Assembly (NCBI RefSeq): GCF_001547525.1
Contig: NZ_LNJP01000003.1
Coordinates: 806,001 to 870,000 of the forward strand
Reading direction: 5' to 3'
DNA from: Burkholderia anthina
Lineage (GTDB): Bacteria > Pseudomonadota > Gammaproteobacteria > Burkholderiales > Burkholderiaceae
DNA length: 64,000 nt
Shown here: positions 25,566 to 33,945 of the stretch, piece after piece
Layout: each line of letters starts with the position of its first letter
Position numbering within the stretch: position 1 is the first letter of the stretch
The notes under the pieces: model-generated
The model's database searches: none
The model's input: the letters and a program-made list of their open reading frames with translations, nothing else
What the model was told of the DNA's origin: nothing
Program-made: the position numbers and the translations under genes

Positions 25566-26546
25566 ATGCAAGCGAACCGCCACCAGGTCCGGATCGATGC
25601 GCTGATCGACGCGGCGCAGGACATCCGCTGTTTCCGGATCTCGCGCGTCGACGGCCAGCCGTTCGACGCGTACGAACCCGGCGCCCATATCGACGTCACC
25701 GCGCCGTCCGGCATCACGCGGCAATACTCGCTGTGCGGCAACCCCGACGAGCGCCGCAGCTACCTGTTCGCGGTGAAGAAGGAAACGCACTCGCGCGGCG
25801 GCTCGCGCTCGCTGCACGACGACGTGAGCGTCGGCGCCGAATTGTCGATCGGCACGCCGCGCAACCTGTTTCGTCTGACCGATGACGCGAGCGAGCACGT
25901 GTTGGTCGCAGCCGGCATCGGCATCACGCCGCTGCTGTCGATGGCGTATGCGCTGAACCGGCGCGGCGCACGCTACCGGTTGCATTACTTCGCGCGCAGC
26001 CGCTCCCACGCGGCCTTCGTCGACGAATTGTCGGCCGAGCCGTTCGCATCGCACGTGACGTTCCACTACGGCGTCGAGCCCGATGCGCTCGCGGCCGAAC
26101 TCGGCCGCTGCATGGAGTCGATCGACTCGAGCGCGCATGTCTATACGTGCGGGCCCGGGCCGTTCATGGATGCGGTCGTCGCCACCGCGACCACGCGCGT
26201 TCCGGAAGACGCGATTCATCTCGAACGCTTCGCGGCGGAACCGTCGGCGGCCGTCACCGCCGCGGATGACGCCGCGGCGGACGGCTTCGAAGTGCGCCTG
26301 CAACGCAGCGGCCAATCGGTGCGCGTCGCACCCGATACGTCGATCGTCGACGCACTCGCGAAGATCGGCATCCAGGTCGATACCTCATGCGGCGAAGGCG
26401 TGTGCGGCACCTGCATGGTGCCGGTGCTCGACGGCGAACCCGATCATCGCGATCACTGCCTGAGCAAGGCCGAGCGCGCGAGCAACACGGTGATCTGCTG
26501 CTGCGTGTCGCGTGCGCGATCGCCCGTGCTCGTGCTCGATCTCTGA
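25566..26546 (+). CDS. iacF: PDR/VanB-family reductase, electron donor of the IAA Rieske oxygenase
   Basis: A 326-residue phthalate-dioxygenase-reductase-like protein. A flavin-binding beta barrel comes first (QYSLCGNPDERRSY near residue 55), then an NAD domain (AAGIGITPLLSMAYAL), then a C-terminal plant-type [2Fe-2S] ferredoxin with SCGEGVCGTCMVPVLDG. It passes electrons from NADH to the oxygenase component encoded by iacC and iacD two genes away, as IacF does in known clusters. It is in its own unit behind an ATCGAT repeat. The stop is convergent with the LysR gene. Confidence 0.85.
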   Translation: MQANRHQVRIDALIDAAQDIRCFRISRVDGQPFDAYEPGAHIDVTAPSGITRQYSLCGNPDERRSYLFAVKKETHSRGGSRSLHDDVSVGAELSIGTPRNLFRLTDDASEHVLVAAGIGITPLLSMAYALNRRGARYRLHYFARSRSHAAFVDELSAEPFASHVTFHYGVEPDALAAELGRCMESIDSSAHVYTCGPGPFMDAVVATATTRVPEDAIHLERFAAEPSAAVTAADDAAADGFEVRLQRSGQSVRVAPDTSIVDALAKIGIQVDTSCGEGVCGTCMVPVLDGEPDHRDHCLSKAERASNTVICCCVSRARSPVLVLDL

Positions 26547-26666
26547 TGCACGGGGCGCGCTGGCGCATCGCGATCTGGCGATCGACTGACGCACCGATGC
26601 GCTGAAGGTCGGGACAGGCCGGCGCCGGCGACACGCGGCCGCCGCCCATCTCGCACCGCCCGATCG

Positions 26667-27584
26667 TCATTCGTCGAAACGCTCGACGATCTCCGCGAGC
26701 AACACGCGCATCCATGCGTTGCCCTCGTCCTCGTGGAAGTGCTCGTGCCAGTGCATCGTCACCGGCGCGGGCGGCAGCGTGACCGGCAGCTCATACAGCC
26801 GGAACGCGTTGTCGCGGTTCAGGATCCGCGCGAGCCGCTTCGGCAGCGTCGCATACAGATCGGTGACCGACAGCACGCTCGGCAGCGCGACGAAGTGCGG
26901 CACCTCGAGCGCGATGTTGCGGCCCACGCCTTGCGCGCGCAACGCATCGTCGAGCGCGTGGTGGCTGTGCTCGACCGATTTCACGTTCACGTGCGCGGCG
27001 CGCACGAACTGCTCGAGACTCAGCGCGGCGCCGGCCGGCAAGCCGCGCCGCCGGCCCGTCATGCACACGTAGGTTTCCTCGAACAGCACCTGGTGGCGCG
27101 TGCGCGGCATCAGCTCCGGCAGGTTGCCGATCGCGAAGTCGAGCCGGCTCGCGCGCAGCGCTTCCTCGATCTCCTCCACCGGCAGCGGCTGCACGCTGAG
27201 CGTCACGCGCGGCGCGCGCTCGCGCAGCGCCCGGCAGATCGCCGGCAGGTACGCCATCTCGCCCGCATCCGACAGCGACAGCCGGAACGTGCGCGTGCTG
27301 GTGGCCGGATCGAAGCGCTCCGCGTAGCGCAGCGCGACGCGCACCATGTCGAGCGCCTTGCCGACGATGCCGGCGAGCTCCAGCGCGACCGGCGTCGGCT
27401 GCATGCCGGCGCGCGTGCGCACGAACAGCGGATCGTCGAACAGCGTGCGCAGCCGGCCGAGCGAATAGCTGACGGCCGGCTGCGACAGCGCAAGCCGCTC
27501 GCCGGCCTTCGTCAGGCTGCGTTCCTCGACGATCGCCTGGAATACGCGCAACAGGTTCAGATCGAGATGATCGACCGATGTCAT
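26667..27584 (-). CDS. LysR-family regulator of the iac region
   Basis: A 305-residue LysR regulator of the LinR/NahR-like group: helix-turn-helix HLDLNLLRVFQAIVEERSL then LSQPAVSYSLGRLR, and an effector domain with SLSDAGEMAYLP. I chose ATG 27584 because GGAGGT lies just before it, inside the frame of two earlier in-frame ATG codons. It is divergent from iacC with a T-rich inverted repeat between, and convergent with iacF. Published Pseudomonas clusters use a MarR-type IacR; a LysR together with a two-component system is the arrangement I recall from Paraburkholderia. Confidence 0.88.
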   Translation of the reverse strand: MTSVDHLDLNLLRVFQAIVEERSLTKAGERLALSQPAVSYSLGRLRTLFDDPLFVRTRAGMQPTPVALELAGIVGKALDMVRVALRYAERFDPATSTRTFRLSLSDAGEMAYLPAICRALRERAPRVTLSVQPLPVEEIEEALRASRLDFAIGNLPELMPRTRHQVLFEETYVCMTGRRRGLPAGAALSLEQFVRAAHVNVKSVEHSHHALDDALRAQGVGRNIALEVPHFVALPSVLSVTDLYATLPKRLARILNRDNAFRLYELPVTLPPAPVTMHWHEHFHEDEGNAWMRVLLAEIVERFDE

Positions 27585-27612
27585 CGTGACCTCCATCATT
27601 TGCCGCATTTAT

Positions 27613-27634
27613 TTGATCATCGATTTTAGATCAA
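27613..27634. promoter_or_regulatory. LysR-type operator candidate between regulator and iacC
   Basis: TTGATC and GATCAA form perfect 6-bp arms around the ten bases ATCGATTTTA. It lies 29 bases upstream of the LysR start and 91 bases upstream of iacC. The right part repeats the site found before iacF. The position suits autoregulation and activation of the oxygenase genes. Confidence 0.55.
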
Positions 27635-27658
27635 TTTGACCGATATGTAGCAGAAGAC

Positions 27659-27670
27659 GAGACTGGTCTC
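27659..27670. promoter_or_regulatory. GAGAC-TG-GTCTC inverted repeat upstream of iacC
   Basis: Perfect 5-bp arms around TG, 55 bases before the iacC start codon. It resembles the AGAC-TAG-GTCT element upstream of iacA and could be a second input site, for example for the iac response regulator. The spacer differs by one base, so the match is tentative. Confidence 0.35.
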
Positions 27671-27724
27671 CGGACGCTGCGCCCGGCGCGGCCCGATTTT
27701 CGCGACTCTTTCCCCACGACGACG

Positions 27725-29008
27725 ATGAGCGACATTGCCTACCAGACGATCGACACCCGCGCGTTGCACGGTCTCGCGCAGCCCGACCGCATCGCGCCCG
27801 CGATGTACCACGACCCCGCGCTGTTCGAAGCCGAGCTCGACCGCATCTTCTACCGCACCTGGATCTGGGTCGCGCACGAAAGCGAACTGCCGAACCCGGG
27901 CGACTTCATCACGACGACGATCGGCCGCCAGCCGGTAATCGTCGTGCGCGACAAGACCGGCGAGATCAACGTGCTGCAGAACCGCTGCCGCCATCGCGGC
28001 GCGACCGTGTGCGAAGCGCACAAGGGCAACGCGAAGGGCTTCACGTGCCCGTATCACAGCTGGTCGTACGCGCTCGACGGCACGCTGCGCGCGCTGCCGT
28101 ACGGCGACGGCTACGAAGGCGTGTGCGACAAGGGCGACCTGCCGCTCGTGAAGCTGCGCGTCGGCGTGTACCAGGGGTTGATCTTCGCGAGCTTCAACGA
28201 CGCGATCGAGCCGCTCGAGGATTTCCTCGGCGGCGCGAAGCCGTGGATCGACCTGTTCATGAAACAGGGCGCCGGCTACCCGATCAAGGCGAACGGCGAG
28301 CACAAGTTCAGGTTCAAGGGCAACTGGAAGATCCAGCTCGAGAACACCACCGACCTCTACCACTTCCCGGTCGTGCACAAGTCGTGGATGAAGTCGATCG
28401 ACGACGAAACGGCCGCCGCGATCACGCGCTTCATGACGAGCGAGGACGCGTTCTGCCGCGCGCTCGGCAACGGCCACAGCCTCGCGGTGCTGATGCCCGA
28501 GCTGATCGATCTCGACGCGGACGACGGCGCCCCGCTGCCCGAACGCTTCGCGCCGCTCGCGGCGAAGCTCGCCGAGCGCCACGCGCCGGACGAAGTGCGC
28601 CGCATCGTGCGCTCGCTGATGGGCGTCGGCTTCAACCTGAACCTGTTCCCGAACCTCGCGCTGTCGATGGCGTTCTTCCGCGTGCTGCGGCCGATCTCCG
28701 CGAACGAAACCGAGATCCGCCACGTCGCGCTCGCGATGGACGGCGGCCCCGACGAAGCGAACCGCGAGCGCCTGCGCATTCACGAACACTTCCAGGGCCC
28801 GTTCGGCTTCGGCAGCCCCGACGACGCGGAAGCCTGGGAGCGCGTGCAGCGCGGCGCGCATGCGGGCCCCGACGTGCCGATCCTCGTGAATCGCGGGCTG
28901 AACCGTGAAATTACCGCCGCGAACGGCGAAAAGACCGCGCACGCGACCGACGAAACCGGCATGCGCGAGGCCTACCAGCAGTGGCGCAAGATGATGGAGC
29001 AACAGTGA
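27725..29008 (+). CDS. iacC: Rieske non-haem iron oxygenase large subunit of IAA degradation
   Basis: A 427-residue ring-hydroxylating oxygenase alpha subunit. The Rieske [2Fe-2S] ligands are Cys88, His90, Cys108 and His111 (CRHRG and CPYHSW). The mononuclear iron site is Asp210 with His213 and His218 in NTTDLYHFPVVH. It belongs to the benzoate/anthranilate/salicylate-type group. In characterised iac clusters IacC/IacD act late, on dioxindole-acetate-type intermediates, leading to catechol. The next gene starts inside its stop (TGATG), so alpha and beta subunits are coupled. Assignment rests on the complete surrounding gene set. Confidence 0.9.
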   Translation: MSDIAYQTIDTRALHGLAQPDRIAPAMYHDPALFEAELDRIFYRTWIWVAHESELPNPGDFITTTIGRQPVIVVRDKTGEINVLQNRCRHRGATVCEAHKGNAKGFTCPYHSWSYALDGTLRALPYGDGYEGVCDKGDLPLVKLRVGVYQGLIFASFNDAIEPLEDFLGGAKPWIDLFMKQGAGYPIKANGEHKFRFKGNWKIQLENTTDLYHFPVVHKSWMKSIDDETAAAITRFMTSEDAFCRALGNGHSLAVLMPELIDLDADDGAPLPERFAPLAAKLAERHAPDEVRRIVRSLMGVGFNLNLFPNLALSMAFFRVLRPISANETEIRHVALAMDGGPDEANRERLRIHEHFQGPFGFGSPDDAEAWERVQRGAHAGPDVPILVNRGLNREITAANGEKTAHATDETGMREAYQQWRKMMEQQ

Positions 29009-29508
29009 TGGACGACCGCAACGCCCTCTTTTCCGAGCAGACCTTCGCCCGCGCGGTCGAATTCGTGTGGCGCGAAGCCGAGATGCTCGACCGTCGCGAC
29101 TACCGCGCATGGCTCGACCTGTGGGATCCGGCCGGCCACTACGTGGTGCCGATCGATCCCGACGCGACCGACTTCGCGGCGACGCTGAACTACGTGTTCG
29201 ACGACCACGACATGCGCGAGAAGCGCGTGCAGCGGATGGTGTCCGGTTACTCGGCGTCGGCCGCCGACGCGGCGCGCACGGTGCGCACCGTGTCGCGCTT
29301 CACGCTGGAGAGCGGCAGCGCCGACACCGTCGAGCTGAAATCGGCGCAGGTCGTCGTCGCGTACAAGCGCGGTGTCGCGACGCTGTTCGCGGCCGACGTC
29401 ACGCACAAGCTGCACGTCGATGCCGACGGCGAGATGCGGATCGCGGAGAAGGTCGTGCGCCTGATCGACTCGACCGAAGCGCTCAGCGCGATCGGCTTCC
29501 TGCTGTAA
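29008..29508 (+). CDS. iacD: Rieske oxygenase small subunit of IAA degradation
   Basis: A 166-residue beta subunit with the NTF2-like cone fold of ring-hydroxylating oxygenases: AVEFVWREAEMLDRRDYRAWLDLW at the N-terminus and the family motif MVSGYSASAADAARTVRTVSR. It has a structural role in the alpha3beta3 hexamer. Its ATG shares a base with the iacC stop. A long inverted repeat lies between it and the next gene. Confidence 0.9.
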   Translation: MDDRNALFSEQTFARAVEFVWREAEMLDRRDYRAWLDLWDPAGHYVVPIDPDATDFAATLNYVFDDHDMREKRVQRMVSGYSASAADAARTVRTVSRFTLESGSADTVELKSAQVVVAYKRGVATLFAADVTHKLHVDADGEMRIAEKVVRLIDSTEALSAIGFLL

Positions 29509-29515
29509 GCCGTGG

Positions 29516-29549
29516 CCGGTTCACCGCTGCACGCGCAAAGGTGAACCGG
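29516..29549 (+). repeat. Intercistronic hairpin between iacD and tautomerase gene
   Basis: CCGGTTCACC (29516-29525) and GGTGAACCGG (29540-29549) form a perfect 10-bp stem with a 14-base loop. There is no T-run behind it. In the message it could slow decay of the iacC-iacD part or lower expression of the tautomerase. Confidence 0.55.
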
Positions 29550-29573
29550 TCACCTTCACCTTTCCGAGCCATC

Positions 29574-29960
29574 ATGCCCACACTCGAAGTTTTCCTGCCG
29601 GCCGGCCATGACGATGCGCGCAAGGCCGAACTGATCGCGAGACTGACCGATGCGACCGTCGACGCGATCGGCGCACCGATCGAATCGGTGCGCGTGCTGC
29701 TCACCGAACTGCCCGCGACGCATATCGGCCTCGGCGGCCGCAGCGCCGCGGACGGCGCGCCGCCGTCGCTGCCGGTGATCGTCGCGATCCTGATCGCCGG
29801 CCGCACCGACGAGCAGAAGCGCGCGCTGATCGCCGCGCTGTCCGACGCGGGCGCGAATGTGCTCGACGCGCCGCTGCAGGCGACGCGCGTGATCATCAAG
29901 GACATTCCGAACACCGACTTCGGCATCGGCGGCCGGACCGCGCGGGCGCTGGGGCGCTGA
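29574..29960 (+). CDS. Tandem 4-oxalocrotonate-tautomerase-like protein
   Basis: A 128-residue protein made of two tautomerase repeats. The first begins MPTLEVFLPAG, giving the catalytic N-terminal Pro after Met removal; the second begins near residue 65 with LPVIVAILIAG and has an internal Pro at the matching place. TDEQKRALIAALSDA in the second repeat mirrors ARKAELIARLTDA in the first. Only the first Pro can act as free-amine base. Downstream of iacC-iacD it may isomerise an intermediate of IAA breakdown; an accessory iac gene of this kind may exist in Paraburkholderia, but I am not certain of its published name. Confidence 0.8.
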   Translation: MPTLEVFLPAGHDDARKAELIARLTDATVDAIGAPIESVRVLLTELPATHIGLGGRSAADGAPPSLPVIVAILIAGRTDEQKRALIAALSDAGANVLDAPLQATRVIIKDIPNTDFGIGGRTARALGR

Positions 29961-30010
29961 CGATGCGCCGTGCGCCGCCGCCCCGCCGCGACGCGCCGCC
30001 GCGGTTGCGC

Positions 30011-31483
30011 TCAACCGTCCGCGAGCGGCAACGTGACGCGGCAGTCGAGCCCGCCGCCAGCAGCCGCGCTCGCGGCGATCCGCCCGCCGTGGCGCGTGAC
30101 GATGCTCTTGCACAGCGACAACCCGATCCCGTTGCCGCCGGCCTTCGACGACGAGAAGCCGTCGAACAGCCGCTCGTGCGCGCCGGCCTCGATGCCCGGG
30201 CCATTGTCGACCGCACGCAACTCCGCCTGGCCGGCCACGTTCGCGGTGCCGAGCGTCAGCGTGCGCGGCACGCGCTCGCAACTGGCGAATGCCTCGATCG
30301 CATTGAACGCGAGATTCAGGATCACCTGCCCGATCAGCACGCGCTCGCAACGGATCGGCAGCGGTGTGTCGGCCTGCACGATCGTGACCGTCACGCCGGC
30401 CTCCTTCGCGCGCAGCTCGATGAAGTACGCGACGTCCGCGAGGATGTCGCGCAGGTCGGCCCGCGCGACGACCGGCTCGCGCTTCACGATGAACTCGCGC
30501 ACGCTCTTGATGATCAGCGCCGCGTGCTCGGCCTGCCGGTCCGCGCTGCGCAGCCCCCAGATCGCGTCGTCGACGGCGCCGTTGCCGTTCAGCCGTCGCA
30601 CCGCGCCTTCGATGAAATTGCGCACGGCCGCGAGCGGCTGGCTCAACTCGTGCGCGATCACGGTCGCCATCTCGCCCATCGCGTTGTAACGGCCCGCGTA
30701 TTCGAGCATCCGCGCCTCGGCGCGCCGCGCATCCTCGATCGCGACTTCGTCGCTCACGTCGCGGAACTGCACGAGCAGCCCGTCGAGATCGCCTTCGATC
30801 TCGACCTGCCGGCACAGGATGCGCAGCCAGCATGCCGAGCCGTCGCGCCGCACGATCCGGTAGCGCTGCGGCGCGGACGGATGCGCCGACGGTGCATCGC
30901 GCAACTGCGCGACGAGCCGGTCGCGATCGGCTTCGGCGCAGTAGTCGAGCACCTCGCCGAGCGGTTCGCCGGGCGCGAGCCCGAGCACGCGGCGGCCCGA
31001 CTCGCTGATGAACTGCACGCCGCCGTGCGGCGTCACGACCGCGATTCCTTCGTCGAGATCCTGCATGAACTCGCGCAGCCGCGCCTCGTAGCGGCGCAAT
31101 TGCTGGCGCACCGCCTCTTCCGCGCTGATGTCGCGAAACTGCACCATCACGACGTCGCGCCCGCGCAGCGGCACGTAGGTCGCGGTGGCCTCGGACAGCA
31201 TGTCGACGCCCGTACGCGATCGATAACACCATTCGTACACCTGCGGCCCGTCGACGAGCGCGCGATCCCACGCGCTCACCGCGATCTCGCGCCGATACTT
31301 CGGCTCTGGGCGCGTCATGTCCGGCGCCTTCAGCGGCAGCAATTCCTCGACGGAAAAACCGAGCGCGATGCACGCGGCGCGATTCGCCCACACGATCGCC
31401 TTGGTCTGCGCGTCGTGCAGCAGCACGCACGTGGTCAGCGCGTCGAGCAGCCGGTGGAAATCGTCTTCGTCGGGAAAACTCAT
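30011..31483 (-). CDS. Soluble PAS-domain histidine kinase of the iac region
   Basis: A 490-residue sensor kinase without membrane segments, so it senses a cytoplasmic signal. Two PAS domains (about 8-120 and 135-245) precede the dimerisation domain with His278 in VIAHELSQPLAAVRNF and an HATPase domain with NGPGIEAGAHERLFDGF and GGNGIGLSLCKSIV. The QPL after the H-box is typical of FixL/StyS/TodS-related kinases. Its likely partner is the FixJ-type response regulator at 36518, 4.4 kb away beyond iacABIHE. It is divergent from iacA. Comparable kinase genes occur in Paraburkholderia iac clusters. Confidence 0.87.
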   Translation of the reverse strand: MSFPDEDDFHRLLDALTTCVLLHDAQTKAIVWANRAACIALGFSVEELLPLKAPDMTRPEPKYRREIAVSAWDRALVDGPQVYEWCYRSRTGVDMLSEATATYVPLRGRDVVMVQFRDISAEEAVRQQLRRYEARLREFMQDLDEGIAVVTPHGGVQFISESGRRVLGLAPGEPLGEVLDYCAEADRDRLVAQLRDAPSAHPSAPQRYRIVRRDGSACWLRILCRQVEIEGDLDGLLVQFRDVSDEVAIEDARRAEARMLEYAGRYNAMGEMATVIAHELSQPLAAVRNFIEGAVRRLNGNGAVDDAIWGLRSADRQAEHAALIIKSVREFIVKREPVVARADLRDILADVAYFIELRAKEAGVTVTIVQADTPLPIRCERVLIGQVILNLAFNAIEAFASCERVPRTLTLGTANVAGQAELRAVDNGPGIEAGAHERLFDGFSSSKAGGNGIGLSLCKSIVTRHGGRIAASAAAGGGLDCRVTLPLADG

Positions 31484-31640
31484 GATCGGATTCGGAGCAA
31501 GGCGCGCGGCGTCGCGCGGCCGGAAGCCCAACATAGCACCGGCGCGCGCCGATCGCATCTGAAGATTTCTTTAGGCCGGCACGGAGCGTCACCAGTCAGG
31601 CGGCCCAACGCACCAATTGCCGCGTGTTTTCGGCGTTTCT

Positions 31641-31651
31641 AGACTAGGTCT
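31641..31651. promoter_or_regulatory. AGAC-TAG-GTCT inverted repeat upstream of iacA
   Basis: Perfect 4-bp arms with a 3-base spacer, 60 bases before the iacA start. An AGGT-AGA-ACCT repeat of the same geometry lies upstream of iacG and a near match upstream of iacC. These could be binding sites for the FixJ-type response regulator of the cluster. Confidence 0.4.
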
Positions 31652-31710
31652 GTTTGCATATGAAACGCACATGCGAATGCCCGACATCGCCCCATCCCCA
31701 GGAGACTTTC

Positions 31711-32904
31711 ATGCCGCAAGCCGCCCTCGCCATCGAATCCGCGCCGCCTTCGCCGCCCGCGGCCCGTCCCGCGGCCGGGCAGTTGTCGCCGCTCGACGCG
31801 GTGATCGAAACCGTCGCCGCGCGCCGCGACGAATTCGACCGGCTGTCGCACGTGCCGCGCGACGTGATCGCGCTGTTCAAGCAGGCCGGCATCTATCGCG
31901 CGGGCACGCCGCGCCGCTTCGGCGGCGACGCGCTCGCGCCGACCGCGTTCCTCGACATGATCGAACGGATCGCGACCGCCGACGGCTCGGCCGCGTGGGT
32001 CGCGAGCTTCGGCTCCGCGAACGTCTACCTCGCCGCGCTGCCGCTCGACACGCAGGCCGAGCTGTACGCGAGCGGCCCCGATCAGGTGTTCGCGGGCGGC
32101 CTGTTTCCGGTGCAGCCCGCGCAGGACGCTCCGGGCGGCTGGCGCGTGAACGGCACGTGGAAATTCGCGAGCGGCTGCAAGGGCGCCGACTGGCTCGGCG
32201 TCGGCATCGCCGTGCCGGGCGCGCGGGACGCGGCGCCCAACAAGCCGCGCACGGCCGTGTTCCGCGCCGCCGATGTCGAGATCGTCGAGAACTGGAGCGT
32301 GGTCGGCATGCAGGGCACCGGCAGCCACGACCTGCGCGTGAACGACCGCTTCGTGCCCGAGGCGTGGACCTTCGTGCGCGGCGGCGAGGCGACGGTCGAC
32401 GAACCGCTGTACCGCTACCCGACCGTCGCGTATGCGGCGCAGGTGCTGGCCGTCGTCAACCTCGGCCTCGCGCGCGCGGCGCTCGACGTCGTGAACCGGA
32501 TGTCGGGCGGCCGCCAGACGACGACCGGCGCGCCGCGTCTCGCCGATCGCGCGTACTACCGCATCGAGCTCGCGAAGGCCGAAGCGCAACTGCGCTCGGC
32601 ACGCGCGTTCTTCTACGACGCGACCGATACGGTGTGGCAATCGATCCTCGCCGGCAATCCGGTGACGCCCGACCAGGTCAGCCTGCTGCGGCTCGCGGCT
32701 ACGCAGATCGCGCGCGAAGGCGCGAGCGTCGTCGAACGCGCGTACCGCCTCGGCGGCACGGCGGCGATCTATCGCACGCATCCGTTGCAGCGGCTGCTGC
32801 GCGATGCGATGGTCGTCACGCAGCACGCGTTTCTCGGCGAAGGCAACTTCGACGGCGCGGGCGCGGTGTTTACCGGCGTCACGCCGTTTCCCGGCTATCT
32901 GTGA
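31711..32904 (+). CDS. iacA: Indole-3-acetate monooxygenase, acyl-CoA-dehydrogenase fold
   Basis: A 397-residue flavin-dependent monooxygenase with the acyl-CoA dehydrogenase fold (DszC/HpaB-like group): N-terminal helical domain with IYRAGTPRRFGGD, a middle beta domain with GTWKFASGCKGADW, and a C-terminal type 2 domain with GLARAALDVV. In characterised clusters IacA, fed with reduced flavin by IacG, hydroxylates indole-3-acetic acid in the first step. The ATG at 31711 is preceded by AGGAG; the upstream ATG codons have no such site. First gene of the iacA-B-I-H-E run. Confidence 0.9.
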   Translation: MPQAALAIESAPPSPPAARPAAGQLSPLDAVIETVAARRDEFDRLSHVPRDVIALFKQAGIYRAGTPRRFGGDALAPTAFLDMIERIATADGSAAWVASFGSANVYLAALPLDTQAELYASGPDQVFAGGLFPVQPAQDAPGGWRVNGTWKFASGCKGADWLGVGIAVPGARDAAPNKPRTAVFRAADVEIVENWSVVGMQGTGSHDLRVNDRFVPEAWTFVRGGEATVDEPLYRYPTVAYAAQVLAVVNLGLARAALDVVNRMSGGRQTTTGAPRLADRAYYRIELAKAEAQLRSARAFFYDATDTVWQSILAGNPVTPDQVSLLRLAATQIAREGASVVERAYRLGGTAAIYRTHPLQRLLRDAMVVTQHAFLGEGNFDGAGAVFTGVTPFPGYL

Positions 32905-33006
32905 CCGGCATCGGCCGAAACCGCGATGCATACGCATGAAACCGGATCCGGAGCGCGCTCGCCGGCCGGATCATGCACCCCAACCGATTCCTCTGGAGAA
33001 CCCGAT

Positions 33007-33384
33007 ATGTCCGATTCGAATCCGCTGCCGCTGCGCGTGCTGTTCTGCTGCGGCGTGTCGCAGAATTTCTTCGACCTGCCGCGCGAGCGGATCGGCGAAG
33101 TGTGGCAGGCGTACGGCGCGATGCTCGCGGCCGTCGAGGCGATGCCCGGCGTGCGCGTGCTCGGCGTGATGGACGACGACCGCCTCGTGGTCGGCCAGGC
33201 CGACGGCGCGCCATGGACCTTCTACATCATGGCCGACGTCGCCGATTTCGACACGGCGGTCGCCGTGTGCAACCTGTACCGCACGACGCCCGTCGGCGAA
33301 TACAACCTGTGGCGCTACGGCAAGATCGAGGCGCGCGTCGGCCGCGCGCTGACCGTGCCGCCGGCCGCGAAGCCCGCGGCGTGA
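33007..33384 (+). CDS. iacB: Small protein of IAA catabolism
   Basis: A 125-residue soluble protein with a ferredoxin-like alpha/beta pattern (RVLGVMDDDRLVVGQADG, TFYIMADVADFDTAVAVC). It matches IacB by size and position directly after iacA. Its precise role in the pathway is not settled; it is part of the conserved set in IAA degraders. TGGAG lies upstream of the start. The next gene begins 8 bases after its stop. Confidence 0.8.
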   Translation: MSDSNPLPLRVLFCCGVSQNFFDLPRERIGEVWQAYGAMLAAVEAMPGVRVLGVMDDDRLVVGQADGAPWTFYIMADVADFDTAVAVCNLYRTTPVGEYNLWRYGKIEARVGRALTVPPAAKPAA

Positions 33385-33392
33385 GGCGCGCG

Positions 33393-33914
33393 ATGAGCGA
33401 CCTGACACTCGCCGCGATCGACGCGCTCGCGCGGCGCGTCGCGGCGCTCGACGCCGAGCGCGCGGTGCGCGCGACGATCACGCGGTACATGGCGCTGTGC
33501 GACGTACCCGACGATGCGGGCGCGGGCCCGTCGCTGGCCGAACTGTTCACGGCCGACGCCGTGTGGGAAGGCATCGGCCCGCAGTATGCAAAGAAGTTCG
33601 GCCGCGTCGAAGGCACCGCCGCGATCGTCGCGATGCTCGGCCGCTATCTGCCGCCCGATCCGCATTTCGCGGCGAACCTGCACTTCCTGACGTCGGAGTC
33701 GATCGAGATCGGCGCCGGCCATGCAAGCGCACGCGGCCGCTGGGTCATGCTGCAGGCGTCGCGCTACGCGGACGGCTCGGCCGAGCTGATCGCCGCGCGG
33801 CTGACCGTCGATTTCGCGCCGGCCGCCAGCGGCTCCGCCTGGCTGATCCGCCATTTCCGCACCGAACGCGTGCTCGACGGCCCGTGGCCGCTCGCCGCCG
33901 CGCCACGGTCCTGA
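33393..33914 (+). CDS. iacI: SnoaL/NTF2-like protein of IAA catabolism
   Basis: A 173-residue protein of the SnoaL-like superfamily. After a helical start (LARRVAALDAERAVRATITRY) it shows the cone-fold pattern with LAELFTADAVWEGIGPQY and ANLHFLTSESIEI. It corresponds to IacI, a conserved iac protein resembling small hydroxylating-oxygenase subunits or isomerases. It follows iacB by 8 bases and is followed 31 bases later by the amidase gene, all in one direction. Confidence 0.8.
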   Translation: MSDLTLAAIDALARRVAALDAERAVRATITRYMALCDVPDDAGAGPSLAELFTADAVWEGIGPQYAKKFGRVEGTAAIVAMLGRYLPPDPHFAANLHFLTSESIEIGAGHASARGRWVMLQASRYADGSAELIAARLTVDFAPAASGSAWLIRHFRTERVLDGPWPLAAAPRS

Positions 33915-33945
33915 TGTTTCCCGCCGCTTTCGCACGATACCGACC

